The notes beneath the pieces were generated by a model. The model saw only the letters and a list, made by a program, of their open reading frames with translations, had not been told where the DNA came from and did not search any database. A stretch of 64,000 bases of DNA from positions 62,001 to 126,000 of the forward strand of contig JANYCZ010000008.1 in the NCBI GenBank assembly GCA_025360015.1, read 5' to 3'. Below are positions 48,040-56,901 of the stretch, piece by piece (positions within the stretch are counted from its first letter, which is position 1; each line of letters opens with the position of its first letter). The DNA comes from Verrucomicrobiota bacterium. Lineage in GTDB: Bacteria; Verrucomicrobiota; Verrucomicrobiia; Verrucomicrobiales; Verrucomicrobiaceae. The position numbers were made by a program, and so were the translations under genes.

Positions 48040-48819
48040 ATGAAATATCCTCCCATCCTCATCCTGGCCCTGCTTATATCAGGCAAAATCGCCGCACAGC
48101 AGGTCTTCCAAATACTGTCAGAATCCACCGTGCAGCAGCGGGACGGCAGTACCATCACCTTCCGGCAAGTGGTGCCGCCAATCATCGCACCGCAGGCACA
48201 AGCCGCAGCAGTGGCACCTGTTTCAAGGCTGACGACAGCGGAGGCCGCAGCACTCAGCCAGATGCCAGTGAAGGAATCCAAAGTCATGGGCATTTCGGCT
48301 TCGGTGCATGCAAACGGCTTCACCGTGCTGCGCTGGACATGTGGTGAGTCGCAGCGTTTGCATGCAGTAAGCAATGTGGATTTTCGTTATCTGGAAGGGG
48401 TGGGCAGTTGGGAAACAGTGGTGGCCGATTACATGCTGATTCTGAGTGCTGGCCCTGATGAGCAGGCCATGACGGATGCGGAAGCTCGGGCGGCGCAGTC
48501 ACTGCCGGTGAATGGCAGTGCATCCTTTGCGCTGGCCAACGGCAGTGGTCCCGCGAGTCCGGCTGATGAATCCGCGCTTGATGCGATGGAGTCGCTGCTG
48601 GATTATTTTGATTCACACCGCGAGGAACTTATCAAATTGCAGGCGCAACGCGAGGCGGATCGTGCCGCACGTGAGTTGGCGGAACGCAATGCGCCACCGC
48701 CACAGCCCCGGCATAGCTTTGTTCATTTCTGGCCGCTGCAACCGGCGCAGCGTGAGGCGATCCAAGCGAAGACCTTGCAAGAAGCACAGCGCATGGTGAA
48801 AGGAGGACAGCAACAATGA
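48040..48819 (+). CDS. Secreted protein of unknown function, first gene of Rhs operon
   Basis: 259 residues from the ATG at 48040, chosen because it opens directly into a Sec signal peptide (MKYPPILILALLISGKIAAQQ). The upstream in-frame sequence to 47809 does not look coding. The mature part has a globular region around WTCGESQRLHAVSNVDFRYLEGVGSWETVVADYMLIL. A Glu/Arg-rich helix (HREELIKLQAQREADRAARELAERN) comes near the C-terminus. I recognise no family. The stop overlaps the next start by four bases (ATGA), so the product is co-translated with the rest of the Rhs operon and probably works outside the cytoplasm with it. Confidence 0.75.
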   Translation: MKYPPILILALLISGKIAAQQVFQILSESTVQQRDGSTITFRQVVPPIIAPQAQAAAVAPVSRLTTAEAAALSQMPVKESKVMGISASVHANGFTVLRWTCGESQRLHAVSNVDFRYLEGVGSWETVVADYMLILSAGPDEQAMTDAEARAAQSLPVNGSASFALANGSGPASPADESALDAMESLLDYFDSHREELIKLQAQREADRAARELAERNAPPPQPRHSFVHFWPLQPAQREAIQAKTLQEAQRMVKGGQQQ

Positions 48820-49400
48820 AACGGTTATTTCTCATTCTTATGGTGTGGGGTTTCGGGATGCAGTTTGCGGAAGCACAAACGTCCACAGATATGAACGAAG
48901 GTGTGCGCATGACGGCGGACTCCACAACGGGCACCCAGGTGTTGACGTGGTGGGGAAAAACTGGCCGGACCTACTTTGTGCAGCAGTCCTTCGACCTGAT
49001 TAACTGGACGTATGTACCGGTGGTGCTAAGCGGCACGGCAGCTGTGGAAGGGGTAAATTTTACCTGCACGGACAGCCGCCAGTTCTGGCGGTTGAAATAC
49101 TCAACTGTGAGCACCGGTGGTCTGCCAGCAACAGCGGCAGACTCGGACGGTGACGGGCTTAGTAATTATGATGAGATAACTCTGTATCACACCGATCCGT
49201 TAAATCCGGACTCGGACGGTGACGGAATTTTAGACTCTGACGAAGTGGATTTTAACCTGAACAAGACCGGCAATGACATGGTGCTATCCGCACCGGTTTT
49301 GCAATACGACAGCGTCAACCGACTGATTCAAAGCACCACCACAGGAACAACGAATGCGGTGGGCTACGATCAAGAAGGCAACATCACGAATTTGCAATGA
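48816..49400 (+). CDS. Small secreted protein with TSP3-like calcium repeats and a terminal YD repeat
   Basis: 194 residues. A signal peptide (about 1-21, ending FAEAQ) is followed by a beta domain of the verrucomicrobial 'YFVQQSFDLINWTYV...FWRLKYS' type (about 30-90). Two thrombospondin-3-like calcium segments come next (DSDGDGLSNYDE, DSDGDGILDSDE, about 106-150). The last 32 residues are one Rhs/YD repeat (YDSVNRLIQS...GYDQEGNITNL). The stop overlaps the Rhs start by four bases. The domains predict a small calcium-stabilised extracellular protein that could cap or dock onto the Rhs shell via its YD repeat; that is inference. Confidence 0.78.
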   Translation: MKRLFLILMVWGFGMQFAEAQTSTDMNEGVRMTADSTTGTQVLTWWGKTGRTYFVQQSFDLINWTYVPVVLSGTAAVEGVNFTCTDSRQFWRLKYSTVSTGGLPATAADSDGDGLSNYDEITLYHTDPLNPDSDGDGILDSDEVDFNLNKTGNDMVLSAPVLQYDSVNRLIQSTTTGTTNAVGYDQEGNITNLQ

Positions 49401-52400
49401 TGAGAACCAAATTAACGATGAAGAGCGCATTTCTCTGCGGCTGGCTGGCGCTGTCAGGCGTGGTAATGGGGCAGCAGGGACCGGGATGGGTGAATGCAGG
49501 AGCGCAAGAATCGCCGGAATTGGATGGAGCCTCTCTGACTGTCACAACCTATGGACCAATGTCAATGGCCTTTGACGCTTTCGAGGACGATGGCGGAGGT
49601 TCAGAAACGTCTGCCGCGCCAATCCTGACAGCCGGGAATGAAGCGGATGTAATCACACCTGAGATTCAGGAATTGGCAGACGGGCTGCTGCATGATCCGC
49701 AAGCCATTTTTCAGTGGGTGATGATGAACATTTCCTACACGCACTATTACGGGCTGCGCAAGGGGGCGGCGCTGACGCTGCTGGAAGGCAGTGGCAATGA
49801 TGCGGACACTTCCGCCCTGCTGGTGGCGTTGTTGCGTGCGAGCGGCGTACCGGCTCGCTACCGCAGCGGATATTGCCTGATACCCTTGAGCGGTGACGCA
49901 AATGGTCTGGACCTGCAGCATTGGCTTGAGGTTGATCCGGTGGCGGCAGTCATGGAGTCGTTCTTTTACTACCGTGGCACGCCAACGACAGACCTGAGTT
50001 ACCAAACAGACACCCACGGGGCGCGCACAGGAAGCTATTTCCTGCGCCGCGTATGGGTGGAGGCTGATATTGCGGGCGGTCATCCGTGGTTTGATCCATC
50101 CTTCAAGACTCTGACACATGTGGCGGGAGTGAATCTGGCGACGGCCTCGGGTTATGATCGCTCGGCGTTGCTCACAAGCGCAGGCGGGACGGTGAGTGGC
50201 GCAGCGGTGAATGGTTTGAATGAAACGGCGCTGGGAAACTATCTGCGTGACCGCACAACCGCGCTGCTGAGCTACATACAGACGAATTTGCCGAATCAGC
50301 CGGTGGTCAATCTCACAGGCGGGTACGTGCAAGCACCCACGCCCACGAACACTTTTCCACTACCCTATGTCAATGACACCACGTTGCAGACCTGGGAGAG
50401 CGTGCCGACGACGATGTTTAGCACAGTGAGAATGCTAATGGGAACGATTGACCGCACGTTGAAGTTGGCGGAATTACATGGACAGCGCCTGTCACTGGTT
50501 TTTGACAGCATGGGAAAAGGCCAAATTTATCTGGATGATACGCTGCTGGTGCAGGAGACAGCGGGTGCTAGCGGCAGCGTGCAGATGACAGTGTGGCTGG
50601 ATCATCCAGGCGGCACGATTTTGGATCAAAATGACTCAACAGCACCGAGAAACTATCTGCGCACTGGCAGCTACGCGCTTGTTTATGGCTGTGAAATGAG
50701 CCAGCGCTGGCTGTGGGCGCGGCAGGCAAAGCTGGAAGCATACCGTGCTGCCGGACTGGCGGACACATCGCGGGAGGTCAAGACAGAAACACTGAATGTG
50801 ATGGGGATTAACTGGCTGCTGCAAACGCAGTTGGCCGAACACATGCTCGCTGACATGGGAGACATGGCGCATACCTACCACCATCGGTGGGGACGAATGG
50901 CGGACGAGTACAACACGACCACGGGCCTCGGCGGCTATTATGTAGATGTATGGATGCAGTACTCGGGCCTTCGTCCACGGCACGCCGGACAGGATTTTGA
51001 ATCCCTGGATGTCACAGGATCTTTTGTTGATAGCGCAATGGAGCATGGAGTCATCGCACAGACACAGAGCGGAGCACCGGCGGCATCGACAGTGAAGCTG
51101 GCTAGCGTGGCGAACTCGGCAGGGCAAAAGTTGTTTTTGGCTGATTCGACAAACTGGAGCACGGTGCAGCCGCAGCTAACAGGCTATGGGACTGCTGATG
51201 CCACAGCCATTGCCGCCGCAATCAGCGGTGGCAATACAGTTCTGCTGCCGCAGGCGGGGAACCTGACGGTGCAGCAGTGGCATGGCGCGGGCTATGTCAC
51301 ACTCAAAACCAATGCTGATGGTTCCTATTTTAACGGCATGCTGATTTCTGGAAACTACTCGGGCGGGTATTCAGGTTACATCGCTCCAGTCTCAACCTTT
51401 TCGGTCATCACCGGACAGATGTTCTCAGCACCAAAGCTAAATTTCACACCTGTGACGCTTGAGTTGACCACTGGCGGAGATCCGGTGGACATGCTTTCGG
51501 GCCAGTTTGTGCATCAGGCTACAGACCTAGTGGTGGGTGGCGGTGCTGCTCCACGCGGACTGACATTCAGCCGCAACTATCACGGAGGACGAAAGCTGCG
51601 CAATGATGCAGGCATTGGCTACGGCTGGAACCACAACCTCAACCTGCTGGCGGTGCCTCGCAGTGATGTAGAGACTGCGTTGGGGCTGGGAACGCCGCAG
51701 CAAGCTGCTGCGGCAGCGGCGGGCTTATATGCGGCCTGGGATGTGTTCAAGAACCGTGCGAATGTTAAGGACTGGTCCACGAGCCTGCTTATTGCCAAGT
51801 GGGTTGTGGATCGCTTGCAGGACAATGTTGTTTCCGTAGCGCTGTCAGATCGGGTGGTAGAGTTTAGCTTGCAGCCTGACGGTACGTATTCACCGCCACC
51901 AGGGGTGACGCTAAGCCTGACAAAGGATGGAAGTGGCAACTTTGTGGCGCAGGAACGGCACGGGGACACGCATCAGTTCAACTCAGCAGGAAAGCTGAGT
52001 ACGGTCACGGACCTGTGGGGGCGGACTCAGACCTTTGTGTATGACGGCAGTGGCAGGCTCACGAGTGTGACCGACTGTTACGGGCGGGCGCTGACACTGA
52101 GTTACAATGGAGCTGGGCTGTTGACCGGTGTTACTGACGGACTGGGGCGCAGCGTTAGCTTTACCTATGGCACGGACCAAACGTTGACGCAGGCAACGGA
52201 TGCGGAAGGGAAGAACACGAACTTTGTCTATGACACGGCGAAGCGACTGACGGCTCTTAAAAACCATGCCAATCAAACATTGGTGTCGAATGGCGCTTTT
52301 GATGTGCAGGACCGCATTCTCACACAATACAGCGCAGGCGATTCAGCCAAAGCCTGGCACTATTATTATGCCGAGGGACAAACGGTTGAGGTGGACCCGC

Positions 52401-55400
52401 TGGGTGGTAGCATCACGCATTACTTCGACGGCCGGAAACGCAATATTGGGCACATGGATGCGTTGGGGCGTCTCACCACCGTCACATACGATGGGCAAGA
52501 CCATGCAATTGCGCAGAGCAGCCCTCTAGGAAACACTGTTCAGGCCACATATGATGCATCGCAAAATTTGATCGAAAGTCGCGATGCCCTAAATTTGTCT
52601 GCCAGTGCAACGTACGATGGACAACAGCGGCTGACGCAGACCGTGGACCGCAACAGCAAGACGACGCTGTTCCAAAACTACAATGCGCAGTTTCAGGCCC
52701 AGCGCATCATCGACGCGAGCGGCGTGGTGACGGATCAGACTTTTTACAGCAGCGGTAGCGGGATAGGAATGCCCGCGACTCTGACCGTAGGTGGGGAGCT
52801 AAAAGCAACCTACACCTACGCCAGCACGGGGGAATTGCTGCGCACGACCTTCCCCACGGGTGATTACATCGAAAACAGCTACAATGCTTGGGGAGATGTT
52901 ACCGGTGTCCGCAATGCACGCGGGTTCACAACGACTTCGAGCTACAATGCGCGGCGGCAAGTGCTCAGCACCACCTCCCCGGGAAGTCAGGCGGGAGATG
53001 CAGCAAGCGTGGCATCGCAAACATACGATGGCAATGTCAATGTGGCAACGCAGACCTCTCCACGCGGCCAAACCACGAGCCACACATACACCGTGCAGGG
53101 CAAGCGCCTGAGTTCGACCCTGCCAGGCGGTGCAGTCGTGACACAGCACTACGACGCACGCAATTGGCTAGATACCACAACGGATGCCACCGGGCTGGTG
53201 ACGACGTTTCTGCTTGATGCGGCGGGGCAGCGCACCCCGGTCAAAGACGTGCTCAACCATACCTTGACCACGAGCTATGATGGCGAAGGTCGTGCGTGGC
53301 TTAACAATGATCCGCTCAATCATGCGACACAAACGCAGTTCACAGCGCGGGGAGAAGCTGAAGCGGTAATCTTTGCAGATCACACGACAGCGACCCCCGA
53401 CTATGTGTTTCGTGTGTTCGATTCGGCTGGGCGCATGTTGCAGATGTATAACCGACGCGGAGCGCTTTGGCAGTTTGGCTACGATGACACGGGGCGTGGG
53501 ACGGTGACGCAGTCGCCGCTGGGGCGGCAGTGGACAAAGGCATATGACACTCAGGGACGCGTGCAGACGCTCACTGAACCGAGCGGACAAAGCGTAACAC
53601 AAGTTTATGATGTGCGGAACCGGGTGAGCAGCCGCACCTTCAAAAACACAGGTGGCAGCACTGATTCAGTGGTCGGCTACACGTATGATGCCAATTGCAA
53701 TGTGTTGACCACCACGGAAGGAACGAACGTGTTGACGCGCACCTATGACCAGCGTGACCGCGTGCTGACCTATACAAATGCACAGAGCGAGCAAGTTGGC
53801 TACCGTTACGATGCCAGTGGAAATCTGGTGCAAGTCATCTATCCAGGTAGCAAGGCAGTCACGTACACCTATGACAATCGTGAGCGATTGAGCACTATCA
53901 CGGATTGGAGTGCTCGTGTGAGCACTCTGACTTGGGACGGGGCGGGTCGCTTGCTCAATGTGACGCGTCCAAATGGCACGTATCGCGAATACCAATACGA
54001 TGGTGCCGGTCGAATGATGCAGGTGTCGGAGCGCAATGCAGGCAAACGCGGCATATGCGTAGTGCGCATGGAATTGGACGCGGCAGGCCGACCGACACAG
54101 AAACTGACTCTGCCACAGCCACAGGCGGTGAGTGGCGTTCCTGCCGTGAGTGCGACGTATGACGCAGACAATCGGATGGCAACGCTCCTGGGCTACGGCA
54201 TTCCGTATGATGGCGACGGCAACATGACGGCGATCTTCCTGCCCCTGGGCGTTTACCCAGCCGCGTCTCTGGGGTGGGACACCCGTAACCGGCTCACTAC
54301 GGTGTCGCAGCCAGTTTATACAGGAGGAGTATTGACAGGCAACAACCAGACTCAGCACGTTTACGATGCGGAAGGCAACCGCACGCAGAGCACGTTCAAC
54401 AGTCAGACAACGCGTTACACGGTGAACCCGCATGGACTCAGCGGGATGAGCGAGGTGTTGATCGAGCATCGGCCAGACAGCACGGCACGATGGTACGTGT
54501 GGGGCGGTCCGGCGGGCCTGCTTTATGAATCGCAAACCGACAGCAGCGGCGCAGACACCGCCGTGCGGTATTACCATAGCGATCAGGCCGGCAGCACGTT
54601 TGCACTGACAGACAGCAGCGCAAACGTTACGGGCCGCATTGAGTACACCGCGTATGGGCTGGTCACACACACCTCCGGCGTGGTGGATACGCCCTACCGA
54701 TTCAATGGAATGCTGGGAGTGATGACAGACTCACAGACCGGATTGATCCAGATGCGTGCGCGGTGGTACCATCCATGGCTGGGCCGGTTCGTCAGCGAAG
54801 ACCCAGCGCAGTTCAGCGGCGGGAATAACTGGCATGCGTTCACGAGTGGCGATCCTCTGCTTTCCAGCGATCCAAGCGGGCTGACGGAAAGCTCTCAGGG
54901 GAGCAATGTCAATTGGGAGCAGATGGACACAACTGCGATGGATGCGGAAGCGCGCCAATATGCCTTTGCCAAAGCGGTTGCAGAAGACCCATTGATGGCG
55001 ATTGAACGGCAGTCCTATAAACAGTATTCTACGATTCCGGCAATAGACCCGGTAGATCTTGGTGTGGGCTTGATGATGAGCGCATCCAGGTCGCTGGGAA
55101 GGAGTGCACTCGCAGAGGAAGCTGCGGGAATTGGAGCAACCGGCGAAATCGGAGAGAGTGCCCTCAGACAACTAGGCGGAGAATCACAGGTGTTCTTCAG
55201 AACTAGTCAGGGAGGAAGATACATTGACCAACTCGTCGATGGGATAGCGAATGAAGCCAAAGTTGGGTATCAGTCGCTCACACCAGAGATACGACTTCAG
55301 ATGATGAAGGATGTTGAGTTGATTCAAACACAGCAGGTTCAAGGGGCTGTATGGAACTTCTTTCAAAGCCCTGTAACGGGAAAAATTGGTCCGTCGGGAC

Positions 55401-55453
55401 CGCTAGGAAATTTATTGAACTCTAATAATATTCCTTATACATTGCACTACTAA
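49397..55453 (+). CDS. Rhs/YD-repeat toxin protein with transglutaminase-like N-terminus and PD-(D/E)XK-like C-terminal tip
   Basis: 2018 residues. A Sec signal peptide (about 1-25) is followed by a transglutaminase-like fold (about 75-240; ALLVALLRASGVPARYRSG ... VWVEA ... HPWFDPSFK). There the catalytic Cys is Asp135 and the His position is Arg218, so it should be inactive. After a linker to about 690 come YD repeats forming the Rhs shell, from PVDMLSGQFVHQATDLVVGGG to the core end RFVSEDPAQFSGG (about 1795-1810). The variable tip (about 1830-2018) has GRYIDQLVDG and NEAKVG (Asp1944, Asp1948, Glu1953, Lys1955), an arrangement typical of PD-(D/E)XK nuclease toxins. Composition turns AT-richer toward the tip, as usual for exchanged toxin ends. 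The stop overlaps the immunity start (TAATG). A signal peptide argues for Sec export rather than T6SS delivery. Confidence 0.93.
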   Translation: MMRTKLTMKSAFLCGWLALSGVVMGQQGPGWVNAGAQESPELDGASLTVTTYGPMSMAFDAFEDDGGGSETSAAPILTAGNEADVITPEIQELADGLLHDPQAIFQWVMMNISYTHYYGLRKGAALTLLEGSGNDADTSALLVALLRASGVPARYRSGYCLIPLSGDANGLDLQHWLEVDPVAAVMESFFYYRGTPTTDLSYQTDTHGARTGSYFLRRVWVEADIAGGHPWFDPSFKTLTHVAGVNLATASGYDRSALLTSAGGTVSGAAVNGLNETALGNYLRDRTTALLSYIQTNLPNQPVVNLTGGYVQAPTPTNTFPLPYVNDTTLQTWESVPTTMFSTVRMLMGTIDRTLKLAELHGQRLSLVFDSMGKGQIYLDDTLLVQETAGASGSVQMTVWLDHPGGTILDQNDSTAPRNYLRTGSYALVYGCEMSQRWLWARQAKLEAYRAAGLADTSREVKTETLNVMGINWLLQTQLAEHMLADMGDMAHTYHHRWGRMADEYNTTTGLGGYYVDVWMQYSGLRPRHAGQDFESLDVTGSFVDSAMEHGVIAQTQSGAPAASTVKLASVANSAGQKLFLADSTNWSTVQPQLTGYGTADATAIAAAISGGNTVLLPQAGNLTVQQWHGAGYVTLKTNADGSYFNGMLISGNYSGGYSGYIAPVSTFSVITGQMFSAPKLNFTPVTLELTTGGDPVDMLSGQFVHQATDLVVGGGAAPRGLTFSRNYHGGRKLRNDAGIGYGWNHNLNLLAVPRSDVETALGLGTPQQAAAAAAGLYAAWDVFKNRANVKDWSTSLLIAKWVVDRLQDNVVSVALSDRVVEFSLQPDGTYSPPPGVTLSLTKDGSGNFVAQERHGDTHQFNSAGKLSTVTDLWGRTQTFVYDGSGRLTSVTDCYGRALTLSYNGAGLLTGVTDGLGRSVSFTYGTDQTLTQATDAEGKNTNFVYDTAKRLTALKNHANQTLVSNGAFDVQDRILTQYSAGDSAKAWHYYYAEGQTVEVDPLGGSITHYFDGRKRNIGHMDALGRLTTVTYDGQDHAIAQSSPLGNTVQATYDASQNLIESRDALNLSASATYDGQQRLTQTVDRNSKTTLFQNYNAQFQAQRIIDASGVVTDQTFYSSGSGIGMPATLTVGGELKATYTYASTGELLRTTFPTGDYIENSYNAWGDVTGVRNARGFTTTSSYNARRQVLSTTSPGSQAGDAASVASQTYDGNVNVATQTSPRGQTTSHTYTVQGKRLSSTLPGGAVVTQHYDARNWLDTTTDATGLVTTFLLDAAGQRTPVKDVLNHTLTTSYDGEGRAWLNNDPLNHATQTQFTARGEAEAVIFADHTTATPDYVFRVFDSAGRMLQMYNRRGALWQFGYDDTGRGTVTQSPLGRQWTKAYDTQGRVQTLTEPSGQSVTQVYDVRNRVSSRTFKNTGGSTDSVVGYTYDANCNVLTTTEGTNVLTRTYDQRDRVLTYTNAQSEQVGYRYDASGNLVQVIYPGSKAVTYTYDNRERLSTITDWSARVSTLTWDGAGRLLNVTRPNGTYREYQYDGAGRMMQVSERNAGKRGICVVRMELDAAGRPTQKLTLPQPQAVSGVPAVSATYDADNRMATLLGYGIPYDGDGNMTAIFLPLGVYPAASLGWDTRNRLTTVSQPVYTGGVLTGNNQTQHVYDAEGNRTQSTFNSQTTRYTVNPHGLSGMSEVLIEHRPDSTARWYVWGGPAGLLYESQTDSSGADTAVRYYHSDQAGSTFALTDSSANVTGRIEYTAYGLVTHTSGVVDTPYRFNGMLGVMTDSQTGLIQMRARWYHPWLGRFVSEDPAQFSGGNNWHAFTSGDPLLSSDPSGLTESSQGSNVNWEQMDTTAMDAEARQYAFAKAVAEDPLMAIERQSYKQYSTIPAIDPVDLGVGLMMSASRSLGRSALAEEAAGIGATGEIGESALRQLGGESQVFFRTSQGGRYIDQLVDGIANEAKVGYQSLTPEIRLQMMKDVELIQTQQVQGAVWNFFQSPVTGKIGPSGPLGNLLNSNNIPYTLHY

Positions 55454-56025
55454 TGAATTATCAGATCATCCAGCCGCCATTTACACTCGTTTTTCGCGAG
55501 ATGTCCAAGAAGGAACTCAAGGCATACAACCAATGGTTCCACGACATATTGGCTGATCGGATTAATGTTCTTGCTATCGCTGTCAACTCAACCGCAGGCT
55601 TTGATGGCTGGAAACCTGACTATGTGCCCGATTCCTTGGACAGCCTTGGTGAGTGGTTTGCGTCCTATGCGGAAGCAAGGCAGCGAACCCTGGAGGAAAT
55701 TGCAGACATTCAAAAAAGATCCCAGTTCCCAATCAATGTTCCAGACACAGAGCTTACCAATACAACGTTCTCGCTTGCGATGGACATAGGAATGTATATC
55801 AGCCAAGTATTTTTGAAAAATGTGCCATCAATCGAATGGTCCCAGCCTTTTGGAAACGTGAAGTTCGTGGATTATGGCCAACCAGTGTTGATCGGCTTTG
55901 GCGCAGCTCCATTCAATCCCGTCAGAATGATGGTAACGCTCGCTTACGGTCTAGTGAACCATGGAAAGAATGGCAAGAGTCTTCGTGACATCTACAATAT
56001 TTGGTACGCAATGGTCAAAAAGTGA
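55453..56025 (+). CDS. Probable immunity protein for the Rhs toxin tip
   Basis: 190 residues with no signal peptide or membrane segment, so it should stay in the cytosol. The start overlaps the Rhs stop by one base (TAATG), the strongest form of translational coupling and the standard position for an immunity gene. Composition is clearly AT-richer than the flanking genome, like the toxin tip. Visible features are an N-terminal FREMSKKELKAYNQWFHDIL helix, DSLDSLGEWFASYAEAR, a LAMDIGMYISQVFL helix and VDYGQPVLIGFG. I associate the LGEWF/DIGMYI combination with immunity-like proteins found after polymorphic toxins but cannot name the family securely. The role is inferred from position plus pattern. 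Confidence 0.75.
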   Translation: MNYQIIQPPFTLVFREMSKKELKAYNQWFHDILADRINVLAIAVNSTAGFDGWKPDYVPDSLDSLGEWFASYAEARQRTLEEIADIQKRSQFPINVPDTELTNTTFSLAMDIGMYISQVFLKNVPSIEWSQPFGNVKFVDYGQPVLIGFGAAPFNPVRMMVTLAYGLVNHGKNGKSLRDIYNIWYAMVKK

Positions 56026-56074
56026 AACCACGAGTCAGCTAATAAGGAGCGCCCGCTCTGCGACTACCGCGTCC

Positions 56075-56791
56075 CTACTTGTCCTGTGCAGGCACCGGCA
56101 CCGCAGCCCCCTCTTCCGCCTTCCCGAAGAACATGAGGTGCTGCCAGGGGAGGCCGTCGTATTCGCGGACGAGTTTGAAGCCGTTGGCGGTCATCTCTTT
56201 GTTGATCTGGGCCTTGCTCATTTTGTGCTCGGGCTTGATGGGGACGGTTTTGTCTTCGGCGCGGAATTCGACGAGGACGAGCTGGCCGTCGGGCTTGAGG
56301 GCGGCGCGCATGCCGGCGAGCATTTGGACGGGGTGGGAGAATTCGTGATAGACATCGACGAGGAGGATCATGTCGCAGGTGTCGGGGGGGAGCTTGGGGT
56401 CGTGGTAGCTGCTGTTGATGGGGACGATGTTTTTGAGGCCTTTGCTGGCGATGTTCTGCTTGAGCATCTCGATCATCTGCGGCTGGACATCGACGGCATA
56501 GACTTTGCCGTTTTCGCCGACCAGCTGGGCGAGGGGGAGGGTGTGGTAGCCATTCCCGCAGCCCATGTCGCAAACGGTCATGCCGGGCTTGATGTGGAGC
56601 TGCTCGCGCATTTGGGCGGGGCCTTCTTCTTCATCCCGCACGCGGCGCATGAGCCACTCGGCACCGGTCCAGTGCATGGTGCGGGCGATGACGCGGCCCT
56701 GGTACTCCGTGAGCGGCGGGGGGGCGGCGGCGTCCTCCTGGGCAGGCAGAGGGAGTGCGGCGAGGAGGAAGAGGGTGAGGAGCAGGCGCAT
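56075..56791 (-). CDS. Exported class I SAM-dependent methyltransferase
   Basis: 238 residues from the ATG at 56791, chosen because it opens a signal peptide (MRLLLTLFLLAALPLPAQ); an upstream start at 56839 would bury it. The domain at about 62-220 is a canonical methyltransferase: VCDMGCGNGYHT (73-84, SAM loop DMGCGNG), AVDVQP (acidic loop), ILLVDVYHEFSHP and LVLVEFRAED. Cytosolic SAM chemistry with a signal peptide is unusual, but similar predicted-secreted methyltransferases are frequent in planctomycetes and verrucomicrobia. Either the hydrophobic segment is an anchor or the fold has another use. The substrate is unknown. Convergent with the Rhs operon, 49 bases away; divergent from 56902. 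Confidence 0.85.
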   Translation of the reverse strand: MRLLLTLFLLAALPLPAQEDAAAPPPLTEYQGRVIARTMHWTGAEWLMRRVRDEEEGPAQMREQLHIKPGMTVCDMGCGNGYHTLPLAQLVGENGKVYAVDVQPQMIEMLKQNIASKGLKNIVPINSSYHDPKLPPDTCDMILLVDVYHEFSHPVQMLAGMRAALKPDGQLVLVEFRAEDKTVPIKPEHKMSKAQINKEMTANGFKLVREYDGLPWQHLMFFGKAEEGAAVPVPAQDK

Positions 56792-56901
56792 GGTGGAAGC
56801 AATGAACGGAGGAATTTGGGCAAATGTAGCGAATTGCACGCGTAAAGACTTTTCCAGACTCGCACTGGAATTCCCGGGGCGACTCCGTATCCTCCAGAAT
56901 C

